Shown: in pieces, positions 7,464 through 13,732 of the stretch
Layout of the letters: every line of letters starts with the position of its first letter
Position numbering within the stretch: position 1 is the first letter of the stretch
NCBI GenBank assembly: GCA_030614305.1
Contig: JAUWKH010000011.1
Location: 1 to 16,176 of the forward strand
Reading direction: 5' to 3'
Origin: Bacteroidota bacterium
GTDB lineage: Bacteria; Bacteroidota; Bacteroidia; Bacteroidales; JADFUO01
DNA length: 16,176 nt
Translations under genes and position numbers: made by a program
Notes under the pieces: generated by a model
Told to the model about the DNA's origin: nothing
Databases searched by the model: none
Seen by the model: only the letters and a program-made list of their open reading frames with translations

Positions 7464-8372
7464 GTGTCATCATGGAAAGGAAAAACACGCGGAGGACTGA
7501 TCGGCTATAAGTTTTTTATTTCTATCTTAAAATATTCCGGACTTACTGTCGCTTATTTCTTTTTAAGATTTGTGGTCATTTATTTTTTTTTATTTTCCCC
7601 TAAATCTTTTCGCTTTTCACTTTTTTATTTCAATAAAGTTTTACATTATAATTTTTTTAATTCTTTTATTAAGATATATAAAAACTATTTTGTTTTCGGA
7701 CAAGTACTTCTTGATAAAATTGCAATATTAGCAGGGTTTAAGACCAACTTAACTTTTGAATTTGACGGCGAGAACCATCTAAGAAAAATGGTAACCGGCA
7801 ATACCGGCGGTTTGCTTATAAGTGCCCACGTAGGCAACTTTGAAATAGCCGGTTTTTTACTGAAACGACTGAATACTAAGATAAATATTGTAATGTATGA
7901 TGCCGAGCATACACGAATAAAAGATTACCTTTCGAATATTCTAAATAACCAAAATGTAAATATCATTGTTATTAAAAATGATTTCACACATATTTTTGAG
8001 ATAAATAAAGCATTAAATAATAAAGAATTGGTTTGTATTCACGGCGACAGGTTTGTGCAGGGAAGTAAAACATTAAGTTGTGATTTTCTCGGTACAAAAG
8101 CCCTTTTCCCGACAGGACCGTTTTATCTTTCAATAAAATTTAACGTACCTGTTTCGTTTGTCTTTGCAATGAAGGACACTAAATCACACTATCATTTTTA
8201 TGCAACGCCTTCCAAAAAATATGAATATCCGCAGAATTTAGAAAAACGAAATACTGTTTTAAAAGAAATTATTAAACAATATATTACCGAATTGGAAAAA
8301 ATCATTTATAAATATCCGGAGCAATGGTTTAATTATTATGATTTTTGGGGGGAAGATTTAAGCAAAGTTTGA
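7464..8372 (+). CDS. HtrB/LpxL-like membrane acyltransferase
   Basis: This 302-residue member of the lipid A / lysophospholipid acyltransferase superfamily has an N-terminal membrane segment (about 25-45, YFFLRFVVIYFFLF) and the catalytic HVGNFE motif (His122 to Glu127). A second conserved block, CIHGDRFVQG, is at about 191-200. The start is GTG at 7464: it gives the N-terminus MSSWKGKTRGG familiar from Bacteroidota members, and the ATG at 7472 is out of frame. Family members transfer acyl chains from ACP to lipid A or, in aryl-polyene and flexirubin clusters, help esterify the pigment to a lipid. Placement 7 bp after an ACP gene suggests it uses that ACP. A housekeeping lipid A role cannot be excluded. 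The operon seems to end here. Confidence 0.85.
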   Translation: MSSWKGKTRGGLIGYKFFISILKYSGLTVAYFFLRFVVIYFFLFSPKSFRFSLFYFNKVLHYNFFNSFIKIYKNYFVFGQVLLDKIAILAGFKTNLTFEFDGENHLRKMVTGNTGGLLISAHVGNFEIAGFLLKRLNTKINIVMYDAEHTRIKDYLSNILNNQNVNIIVIKNDFTHIFEINKALNNKELVCIHGDRFVQGSKTLSCDFLGTKALFPTGPFYLSIKFNVPVSFVFAMKDTKSHYHFYATPSKKYEYPQNLEKRNTVLKEIIKQYITELEKIIYKYPEQWFNYYDFWGEDLSKV

Positions 8373-8493
8373 CGTTTGAAGTTTGAAGTCGGAGTTTATA
8401 TACTGCCATTTGTAAAATTTTATCACAGACAAGAACATTATATATACGAAGGACTCCTTTGGAAAATTACATTTTTTCTTGCATTTTAAATTT

Positions 8494-8507
8494 ATTATAC
8501 GTATAAT
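8494..8507. promoter_or_regulatory. 14-bp perfect palindrome upstream of the MNT gene
   Basis: ATTATAC-GTATAAT lies about 70 bp before the MNT-domain gene in an otherwise empty AT-rich gap (8373-8577). It could be an autoregulatory operator for this toxin-antitoxin-like pair. No matching promoter element was identified, so the role is a guess. Confidence 0.3.
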
Positions 8508-8577
8508 TGTTGCTTAATAATATGTTATAAGAAATTAAGGCAATTACTTAATGTCAAAATCAGATTGTTGAAACATC

Positions 8578-8910
8578 ATGGTTTACAAAAATGATTTATT
8601 AGAAGAAATTAAATTCGCGATTAGTCATCTTAAACCACTCAAAGCTATTGTGTTTGGCTCATTTGCTTATGGAACACCTCATAAAGATAGCGATCTTGAT
8701 ATATTAGTAATACTGAATAAATCCGGTATTTCAAAGAATTATTCAGAACTGATTGAAAATAAACATGAATTATCTAAATTACTAAGAGATATTCGCAAAA
8801 GAATTCCTGTTGATTTATTGGTTTATACAAAAGATGAATGGGAATATATAAAAAAGTCAGGCAGTTCTTTTTATAAAAACATTGAAAAGCGAGGAGTTAC
8901 CATTATATGA
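8578..8910 (+). CDS. MNT-domain nucleotidyltransferase (antitoxin of MNT/HEPN type)
   Basis: This 110-residue minimal nucleotidyltransferase has the signature GS (27-28) followed by SDLD with Asp39 and Asp41, and a third acidic residue Asp79 in PVDLLVY, so the metal-binding active site looks complete. In MNT/HEPN pairs the MNT protein neutralises a HEPN ribonuclease, in some systems by adding AMP to it. The next reading frame starts at 8907, overlapping this gene's stop by an ATGA arrangement typical of the pair, but the HEPN frame stops after 25 residues. The antitoxin is therefore probably an orphan. Start chosen at ATG 8578, which gives the normal family length. Confidence 0.8.
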   Translation: MVYKNDLLEEIKFAISHLKPLKAIVFGSFAYGTPHKDSDLDILVILNKSGISKNYSELIENKHELSKLLRDIRKRIPVDLLVYTKDEWEYIKKSGSSFYKNIEKRGVTII

Positions 8911-8984
8911 AACAATCTACTCAAGCATGGATAGAACTTGCAGACAGAGTTTATGATGCAACTATAACAATAATAAGGAAGTAA
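8907..8984 (+). pseudogene. Truncated HEPN-domain gene start
   Basis: ATG at 8907 overlaps the MNT stop and encodes 25 residues, MKQSTQAWIELADRVYDAT and a few more, before TAA 8982. The start resembles the beginning of HEPN toxins (a Trp then a charged helix with Ala-Asp), which are normally about 110-130 residues and carry an RxxxxH ribonuclease motif near the C-terminus. That motif is absent. About 35 bp later an unrelated gene region begins, so the rest was lost by deletion. Confidence 0.55.
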
Positions 8985-9041
8985 AAGAAAACATAATGAA
9001 CAATTAACAATGTATTTCACTTGACAATAGGAGATTATGCA

Positions 9042-9590
9042 ATGAAAAATTTTAAAAATTCAATCACAGTTTACATTCTGGTTCTTGCTGTATCCTTTTT
9101 AACACAATTCTGTTCAATAAACCAGACCAAAGAAGCCAACTATGATAATTTGAGCATTGAATCCTCTCAAAAACTACTTAAAGAAATCAAGGTATTGGGG
9201 CCTGACTTATTAATGAATGTTGAAAGTTATGATATTCTTCTTAATGAACTTGAAAAATACAAAGACGAAGGTATTGTTATCAATTCTTTAGATGGCATTA
9301 CTATTGAAGCCAATAGGAATTATCTAAAAATGTTGGGATATACTCCTGAGGAAATTAAGTCCATTACTTATCAGGAACTCACACCTTCAAAATGGCACGC
9401 AATGGAAAATGGCCTTTTTAGGAAAGTTATGAAAACAGGTTACTCAGGCGTATATGAAATGGAATACATAAGAAAAGACGGAACCGTATTTCCAATCCGT
9501 ATACAATCGTGGTTGATAATGGACGAAAATCATAAAGCATCTCGTTTGTTCGGCATTATTCAAGACATATCCGGCAACCAAAAACAATAG
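9042..9590 (+). CDS. Membrane-anchored or secreted PAS-domain protein without output domain
   Basis: Starting at ATG 9042, with AGGAG just upstream, this 182-residue protein has a hydrophobic N-terminus (about 9-24, ending near FLTQFC) that could be a signal anchor or a weak lipoprotein signal; the box TQFC is not canonical. A PAS fold follows at about 65-175: GIVINSLDGITIEANRNYL, then MLGYTPEEI, an EYIRKDGTVFPI strand pair and GIIQDIS, a classic PAS/PAC ending. PAS domains sense small ligands or redox state, usually feeding a kinase or cyclase, but no output domain is present and the protein stops four residues after the PAC end. It may be the sensor piece of a former histidine kinase or a ligand-binding protein. 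The hydrolase frame starts 5 bp later, so the two were probably co-transcribed. Confidence 0.75.
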   Translation: MKNFKNSITVYILVLAVSFLTQFCSINQTKEANYDNLSIESSQKLLKEIKVLGPDLLMNVESYDILLNELEKYKDEGIVINSLDGITIEANRNYLKMLGYTPEEIKSITYQELTPSKWHAMENGLFRKVMKTGYSGVYEMEYIRKDGTVFPIRIQSWLIMDENHKASRLFGIIQDISGNQKQ

Positions 9591-9595
9591 GTAAA

Positions 9596-10280
9596 ATGAA
9601 ACAGAAGTTAGTCCTGGTTCCTGGTATAGCCGGAAATGAATATCTTTGGAAGTTTCAAATAAAACATCTTTCTGATATTGCAGATATTGTTGTACCGGAT
9701 GTTAGTAATTGTAATAGTCGAGAGGAATGGGTGGAGGCTATATTAAATTGTACTGAAGGTAAATTTGCACTTGCCGGGAGGCTGGGCATGCTTTAAAGTA
9801 GCTGCAGAGCATCCTGAAAGAGTTACAAAACTGGCTTTAATTGGAACATGGGCAAGACATTTGCCTGCAGTTGAAAAGGAACAATATAAGATTTTGGAAC
9901 GTATCAAAAACGGTCATTTTGATAAGTTTAAACAAGAATATCTCGATTATGTTTCAACGAACCTGGATTCTAATAAAGATGAATTTATCAAACTTGTAGA
10001 AGAAGGTATGCAATTTGTTGATGAACAAGTATTTATAAATCATCTGGAATCGTACTTAGATGATTTTAACAGTGAAAAATTTCTAAATAAAATTAAGTGT
10101 CCCACTTTAGTAATAGCTGCTAAAAATGATCCTATATTTTCAGTTGAAGAACATGAACATATTACTAAATCGATTCAGGATGCTAAAATTGCAATAATTG
10201 ATGATGCCGGACATCATATAATGTTTGAGCAACCTCAAGCTTTATCCGCATTATTCAGATACTGGTTGATGTATTTTTGA
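9596..10280 (+). pseudogene. Alpha/beta hydrolase broken by a small deletion at the nucleophile elbow
   Basis: Two frames together give a normal alpha/beta hydrolase. The first (9596-9796) has KLVLVPGIAGNEYLWKFQ, the oxyanion-hole region, and runs to FALAG; the second resumes as GGWACFKVAAEHPERVTKLA and ends with DAGHHIMFEQPQ, holding the catalytic His, and an Asp in AAKNDPIF. Between FALAG and GGW the expected x-Ser-x of the GxSxGG elbow is absent. The frame change (+1) fits loss of 11 bases at about 9775-9777, which removes the catalytic serine as well as the frame. The gene would have encoded about 231 residues. Downstream codons remain clean, so the damage is recent or a sequencing/assembly fault. 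Confidence 0.75.
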
Positions 10281-10740
10281 ACAGGTTTTGCTTCTTTAAG
10301 ATATTTATTTACATAACGATAATTTTTATACAAAGGCTATATAACAAAGCACTCCACTTGACCGCTTATCTTCTTGAAGGCCTTGAAGGAGAAGCGATTC
10401 GATTACTGGACTAACAAAATAATTGAGCGTTAGACTTGGAGAATGAGATCAATGATTGGCTAAAGAAACATCCGAATAACTATTAATTCCTTTTATATAA
10501 AATCCGATTTTTTATATTATTATTTAGATTGATTATAAATTCAATTTTTCTTCTTCGTACGGGGTTACTTTTTATCAATTTTTGGAACTAATATATAGTA
10601 AATATATATAGTTTACATATTATAGATTTTCCACGTATAGCAAGAACATTTTATAATTGTGAATTTTATACAAATTTTTATATAAAAAATGGTTTCCCAG
10701 GTATTAATTTTCCATATAGAATAAATATTAAACTATTTAA
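10281..10740. other. AT-rich gap with decayed coding trace
   Basis: No intact gene is seen. At 10354-10413 one frame reads LTAYLLEGLEGEAIRLLD then stops, and at 10431-10487 another reads LDLENEINDWLKKHPNNY then stops. These look like pieces of decayed small proteins; I cannot name them. The rest is very AT-rich with runs such as ATATATAG near 10590-10620 and shows no clear signal. Confidence 0.35.
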
Positions 10741-10754
10741 GGTGACTGGTTACC
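10741..10754. promoter_or_regulatory. Near-palindrome GGTGAC-TG-GTTACC before the lipoprotein unit
   Basis: GGTGACTGGTTACC is a near-perfect inverted repeat 24 bp before the small leader ORF. TATACT at 10763-10768 follows and could be a -10 box of the general bacterial type. The arrangement suggests an operator over a promoter, but there is no clear -35 box. Confidence 0.3.
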
Positions 10755-10777
10755 TTTTTAGTATACTGGAGGAAAAA

Positions 10778-10864
10778 ATGGAAAAACCAAATTTATTCAA
10801 GGAGGATTTATTTTTATGTTTTCGTCTTTTTATTTTCGTTATTCGTTATTGGTATTGCTTCTGA
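10778..10864 (+). CDS. Possible 28-residue leader peptide overlapping the lipoprotein start
   Basis: ATG 10778 is preceded by TGGAGG at a good distance and opens a 28-codon frame (MEKPNLFKEDLF, then a hydrophobic Phe/Ile-rich end, TGA 10862). It overlaps the first 49 bases of the lipoprotein gene in a different frame, and its own codons contain the AAGGAGG that serves the next start. This is the layout of a translationally coupled leader. It could also be chance. Confidence 0.35.
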   Translation: MEKPNLFKEDLFLCFRLFIFVIRYWYCF

Positions 10865-12105
10865 TCATCTTTGCCGGATTTTTTATTACCGCAGGTTGTG
10901 ATAAGGACGACTCGTTAACGATGGGAAGCATCAGCGGCGTGATTACTTTTTACGGTGAGATTCCGGAAACGGGTGATCTGTTCATATCTCTCAGAAAGTC
11001 CGATGATGTGACTGGCAGCGAGTCGGAGATTCAGGATATAGAAGACAATACCGCAACATTTAAACTTTCTGATTTGGAAATGGATACTTACACCCTTTCC
11101 GCGATATGGACAGATTCTGAGGGGAAATATACTGTCGGCACTTACGCTGACAATATTGTTCTGACAAAAGGCAATCGGGATTTCACTGTCGCTGATTTTC
11201 AAGCCTCTTTTGAGCAGCTTACCTTAAATAAAGCAGCGACTTACCTTCAGAATATGCAAAATACGGACGGCGGTTTTCCGTTTCGCGTCGAAATTTCTTT
11301 AGACAGTGACTTTGAAACAACCACCTGGGCCACACGGGGGCTGATAATGATGGGAAACTCTGTGGAAAGTGACATGATTCAATCTGCCGTAAATTACATT
11401 TTGGAAAGACAGACGGAAGATGGCAATTTTAATGAAGTCAATACCGCCCATACAGGATTTGCGATACTGGCGCTTCTTGATGCAGATGTTTCCGGCGTGG
11501 AAACTGACACAGCCGTCACCTGGTTAAAAAATGCCCAACTGGCTGATGGCAGTTGGGGCATGGGATTAGAGGAGCCGGGTCTGACACTTTATACAGGCGT
11601 TGTGATGACTGCATTATCTGCCGCAGGTGTGTCCTCCTCTGATACTGTAATTACAAAAGCAATCGCGTTCTGTGAAACAAGTCAGAACGAGGATGGCGGC
11701 TGGGCCATGGCAGCCGGAGATTCGTGGTCCATGACGACGTCGTGGCTGATGCAGGGACTTTTGTCAGCAGGTGTTTCTAAAGATTCAGATATGATTCTGA
11801 ACGCCCATGCTTTTGTCCTGTCATGCCAGAATGAGGATGGCGGTTTCGGACAAGTTGTCACTGCTCTGTCTGATCCTGAATTAACAGCTTATGCTGTTTT
11901 GGGATTGGCTGAGATTGACGGTTATTTTCCGGAATTACAAAATGCAGCGGAATATCTCCGCTCTGTTCAGGAAGACGACGGAAGTTATATAAGCGCAACA
12001 CCTGTTGAAATCGAAGAACCTGAAAAAAATCTACAAACAACATCTTTTGTGGTTTGGGCGCTTCACACTTTGTCAGAGACTGTGAAATATAACTTGTCGA
12101 AATAA
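10816..12105 (+). CDS. Lipoprotein with six prenyltransferase-type (alpha/alpha toroid) repeats
   Basis: This 429-residue protein has a lipoprotein signal ending TAGC (lipid Cys28). An Ig/prealbumin-like beta domain spans about 36-125 (GSISGVITFYGEIPETGDLF). From about 135 to 420 come six repeats like those in squalene cyclase and protein prenyltransferases, marked by QNTDGGF (148), QTEDGNF (199), QLADGSW (241), QNEDGGW (290), QNEDGGF (338) and QEDDGSY (385). The DxDD acid motif of class II terpene cyclases is absent, so catalysis is unlikely; such exported repeat proteins probably bind ligands or proteins. CDKDD after the signal resembles the Lys-acidic surface-export signal of Bacteroidota lipoproteins, whereas Asp at +2 would mean inner-membrane retention in Proteobacteria. 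A perfect AAGGAGG upstream and a higher G+C content set it apart from neighbours and suggest transfer from another phylum. Confidence 0.8.
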   Translation: MFSSFYFRYSLLVLLLIIFAGFFITAGCDKDDSLTMGSISGVITFYGEIPETGDLFISLRKSDDVTGSESEIQDIEDNTATFKLSDLEMDTYTLSAIWTDSEGKYTVGTYADNIVLTKGNRDFTVADFQASFEQLTLNKAATYLQNMQNTDGGFPFRVEISLDSDFETTTWATRGLIMMGNSVESDMIQSAVNYILERQTEDGNFNEVNTAHTGFAILALLDADVSGVETDTAVTWLKNAQLADGSWGMGLEEPGLTLYTGVVMTALSAAGVSSSDTVITKAIAFCETSQNEDGGWAMAAGDSWSMTTSWLMQGLLSAGVSKDSDMILNAHAFVLSCQNEDGGFGQVVTALSDPELTAYAVLGLAEIDGYFPELQNAAEYLRSVQEDDGSYISATPVEIEEPEKNLQTTSFVVWALHTLSETVKYNLSK

Positions 12106-12525
12106 AATGTTAACCCTTTAACGAAGGAAATTGCTCTGCGTTGGAATAATGAGATTAGAAAATCCTTGCGAAAACTATCAAAAGAAAAGCCGTTACGGGG
12201 TTTTGAGATATTCTCATCAATGGAGCTTTGTGGGGATGACGTATTTATTTTTAAATCTGTAAGCACCTCGTTTTCAGATTATTTTTTTATAGAAAATAAC
12301 CAACTCGTTTCTCAAATAATCCACGGGTATCTCCTTGTCCGTGATCTGATTGATTATAAATCGTTAGTAATGCATCTGTTCCAAAAACGAGAAGCCGCGT
12401 ATAAGTCGTTGAGATCGTCATTGCCTGAAAAAAAAGTTGTCTAACAACTTGAGAATGAATATGGAGAAGATATGAATACCATCTGGGAGTCCTTCGGCTC
12501 AATGGAAAAAATGGGGGGAGCATAG
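12106..12525 (+). pseudogene. Start-less reading frame with an internal stop
   Basis: Directly after the lipoprotein stop, and in the same frame, an open frame runs 12106-12441 (TKEIALRWNNEIRKSLRKL, then LRGFEIFSSMELCGDDVFIF and more), meets TAA 12442-12444, and continues in the same frame with QLENEYGEDMNTIWESFGSM to TAG 12523. No ATG lies near the beginning; TTG 12166 is the only start-like codon before an internal Met. The continued frame past TAA suggests a gene that lost its 5' end and gained a nonsense mutation. I do not recognise the family. Its last residues, GSMEKMGG, fall in the 86-bp repeat shared with 14497-14582. Confidence 0.4.
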
Positions 12526-12580
12526 AATTATATTAGTTTAATTGCATTATTCGATTATGCAATTTTTTTGTTAGCCGCTA
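12495..12580 (+). repeat. 86-bp repeat A, copy 1 (gene end plus terminator-like hairpin)
   Basis: This segment is identical to 14497-14582 except for one base (C12521 versus T14523). It encodes the C-terminal GSMEKMGG and stop of the frame above, then a hairpin with 8-bp arms AATTGCAT (12540-12547) and ATGCAATT (12557-12564) merging into seven T residues (12563-12569), and ends in TTAGCCGCTA, the beginning of the MITE-like element seen in the other copies. Confidence 0.9.
12540..12569 (+). terminator. Terminator-like hairpin with T-run (copy 1)
   Basis: The perfect 8-bp inverted repeat AATTGCAT/ATGCAATT with a 9-nt loop runs straight into TTTTTTT. The stem is AT-rich, so it would be weak, but shape and position 15 bp after a stop codon fit an intrinsic terminator. 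Confidence 0.45.
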
Positions 12581-12655
12581 CTCCCGCAATTTATTGATAA
12601 AAATCTATTGGAGTAAGATGGGGTGGATACGGTTGTTTTCACTCTTTTATTTCTC

Positions 12656-12853
12656 CTATTCTTTATCTGCATACTTTAATTTAAAAACACCTTGTTCCGA
12701 AACCTTTGTACTATCAATGGTATAAATGCCAAAGCCCTCAAAACCTATTAGGCGGACTTGCTGTCCTGCTAAAATAGGAAAATTGCCCGTGATGGTATGT
12801 TGGGTATAAGCATTTAGCGATAAAATGCAAACTGTTAGTAAAGTTAGTAAAGT
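12656..12853 (-). pseudogene. N-terminal fragment of a TlpA/DUF4369-like exported protein (copy 1)
   Basis: Read on the minus strand, the frame gives a signal-peptide-like LTVCILSLNAYTQ, then HTITGNFPILAGQQVRL, IGFEGFGIYTIDSTKVSEQG and FKLKYADKE before TAG at 12656-12658. This resembles the beginning of Bacteroidota thiol-disulfide exchange proteins that carry a DUF4369-type N-terminal domain; these are normally several hundred residues and end in a thioredoxin fold. An in-frame TAA (12854-12856) blocks the frame upstream, and the start codon is lost. Thus both ends are damaged. A diverged second copy is at 15798-15911. Confidence 0.5.
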
Positions 12854-12903
12854 TTATAACGTTTTGATGAATCCTGAAAGAATTTTTAAGATTCCTTCTG
12901 ATT
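12840..12903. repeat. 64-bp repeat C, copy 1
   Basis: Matches 15953-16016 with one mismatch (C/A in GATGAATCCTG versus GATGAATACTG). It begins in AAAGTTAGTAAAG and ends in CCTTCTGATT. In both copies it lies just upstream, on the minus strand, of the TlpA-like fragment and so probably is the old 5' region of that gene. Confidence 0.9.
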
Positions 12904-12919
12904 TAAGAAGAAGAGAATG

Positions 12920-12996
12920 AAAATTACTACTAAATTTTGTCATCTGTCATCTCGCTCAACTGCCTTTTTATATGTTTATCAAAATCAGATTCAAAA
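12920..12996 (-). pseudogene. 3'-end fragment of a second rhuM gene (repeat B, copy 1)
   Basis: This 77-bp stretch matches 14740-14816 with one mismatch. It encodes the RhuM C-terminus FESDFDKHIKRQLSEMTDDK and stop (TAG 12930-12932 on the minus strand), where the intact gene has Leu in place of Met. Upstream of the shared part the frame continues as unrelated sequence (SKIADFMDKHY) into an inverted-repeat element, so the rest of the gene is missing. Confidence 0.75.
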
Positions 12997-13068
12997 TAGT
13001 GTTTGTCCATAAAGTCAGCAATTTTTGAAATTAAGCACCAAAACTTGTCAGTCTGGATAACAAAACTC

Positions 13069-13174
13069 AAATCACAAATATCAATGCTCAAACCTGCCCG
13101 CCGTACTAAAGGTACTTTAGGCAGGCGGGTGTTCAAAACAGTTTTGAATATTGAGATTTCGGTCATTGTGATTT
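13069..13174. repeat. 106-bp inverted-repeat element with GC-rich core hairpin
   Basis: AAATCACAA (13069-13077) and TTGTGATTT (13166-13174) are perfect terminal inverted repeats; imperfect complementarity continues inward. The centre is a strong hairpin: CCCGCC (13097-13102) pairs with GGCGGG (13124-13129), and inside it CTAAAG-GTA-CTTTAG (13106-13120). A further palindrome TTCAAAAC-A-GTTTTGAA sits at 13132-13148. This is a MITE-like or REP-like element, probably inserted in the old rhuM copy. Confidence 0.6.
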
Positions 13175-13201
13175 ATACCGATTATCAATTAAAATGCCCT
13201 C

Positions 13202-13316
13202 GTTCGGCTTAATCTCTGATTAAGTCGAACAAAAAAGTTTGTCTCTGACAAACAATATAGCCGAACTTAAATGGTCAGGAGACCGTTTTGTATGTCAAGC
13301 CTAATCAGAGATTAAG
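13202..13316. repeat. Cluster of hairpins sharing a TCT/AGA triloop
   Basis: Three hairpins follow each other. The first (13202-13230) has GTTCG/CGAAC outer arms, a G-T wobble and CTTAATC-TCT-GATTAAG. The second (13237-13253) is GTTTGTC-TCT-GACAAAC. The third (13301-13316) is CTAATC-AGA-GATTA and is an inverted near-copy of the first. GGTC-AGGA-GACC (13274-13285) lies between. This is the look of a REP/BIME-type array. No RAYT transposase gene is in the window. Confidence 0.6.
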
Positions 13317-13334
13317 CTTAGCGGAGGTTCTTTT

Positions 13335-13430
13335 TTAAGTTGCAAACAACTGAGTAGCAAAGCTTTGTTCATTTGTTTTTTTAAAATACTCCAAATGTTC
13401 CAATGCTATATCAGTAAATTTTATTTCCAT
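13335..13430 (-). pseudogene. Truncated YoeB/RelE-like toxin gene
   Basis: ATG at 13430 (minus strand) overlaps the antitoxin's last codons by 10 bp and encodes MEIKFTDIALEHLEYFKKTN plus 11 further residues before TAA. The first 20 residues are like the N-terminus of Txe/YoeB/RelE-type mRNA interferases, which are about 85-90 residues long. Similarity stops where the hairpin-rich sequence begins, so the catalytic C-terminal half is gone and the protein cannot be an active toxin. Confidence 0.55.
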
Positions 13431-13630
13431 ATTTCATCAAGTGTAACTGTTGTCAATTTACCTTGTTGTACCTGTAAAATACTTTTATCCATTGTTTTAA
13501 TAAACTCCGGACTATAGGTTTCTTCTTTGCTTTTTGGTTTTTTGATTTCAAAACGAATATCAAAAGCTTTTAATAGTGTTACCAAAGCTTCTATTTTGTT
13601 GGTTTCTGCGTGAATGATTAAGGTTTCCAT
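13421..13630 (-). CDS. DUF2683-like antitoxin, now orphaned
   Basis: This 69-residue protein starts METLIIHAETNKIEALVTLL and continues KAFDIRFEIKKPK; the C-terminal half is charged with YSPEFIKTMDKS and ends TLDEIWK. This is the common layout of small Bacteroidota antitoxins of the DUF2683 type: a short beta/helix N-terminal part and a toxin-binding tail. I chose the Met at 13630 because the upstream extension runs through the promoter region and is not protein-like. The toxin frame overlaps its 3' end by 10 bp but is truncated. A promoter and an 18-bp palindromic operator lie directly upstream, so the gene may still be expressed and self-regulated. Confidence 0.65.
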   Translation of the reverse strand: METLIIHAETNKIEALVTLLKAFDIRFEIKKPKSKEETYSPEFIKTMDKSILQVQQGKLTTVTLDEIWK

Positions 13631-13649
13631 ATAATATAATTTTAGGTTA

Positions 13650-13673
13650 CAAAGATAACAAATTATTTTGTTA
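13650..13673 (-). promoter_or_regulatory. Promoter -7 element and operator of the orphan antitoxin
   Basis: On the minus strand TATCTTTG (13657-13650) fits TAnnTTTG. It overlaps by two bases an 18-bp palindrome, TAACAAA-TTAT-TTTGTTA on the plus strand (13656-13673). Transcription would start 15-20 nt before ATG 13630. Repressor binding to the palindrome would block the promoter. A good -33 TTTG is not seen at the expected distance. Confidence 0.5.
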
Positions 13674-13732
13674 CTAATCAGTGTTAAAACTGCAAAATAA
13701 ATTTGTATTGTTCTAATGTTAAACCCAAACCA

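Noticed and set aside
10816..12105. Squalene-hopene-type cyclase function for the repeat lipoprotein
   Set aside because: The six QxxDG repeats fit the fold, but the DxDD catalytic motif is absent and the protein is a lipoprotein of smaller size.
12930..13166. 78-codon minus-strand frame as a gene
   Set aside because: Only its last 22 codons resemble RhuM; the rest crosses an unrelated spacer and the inverted-repeat element.
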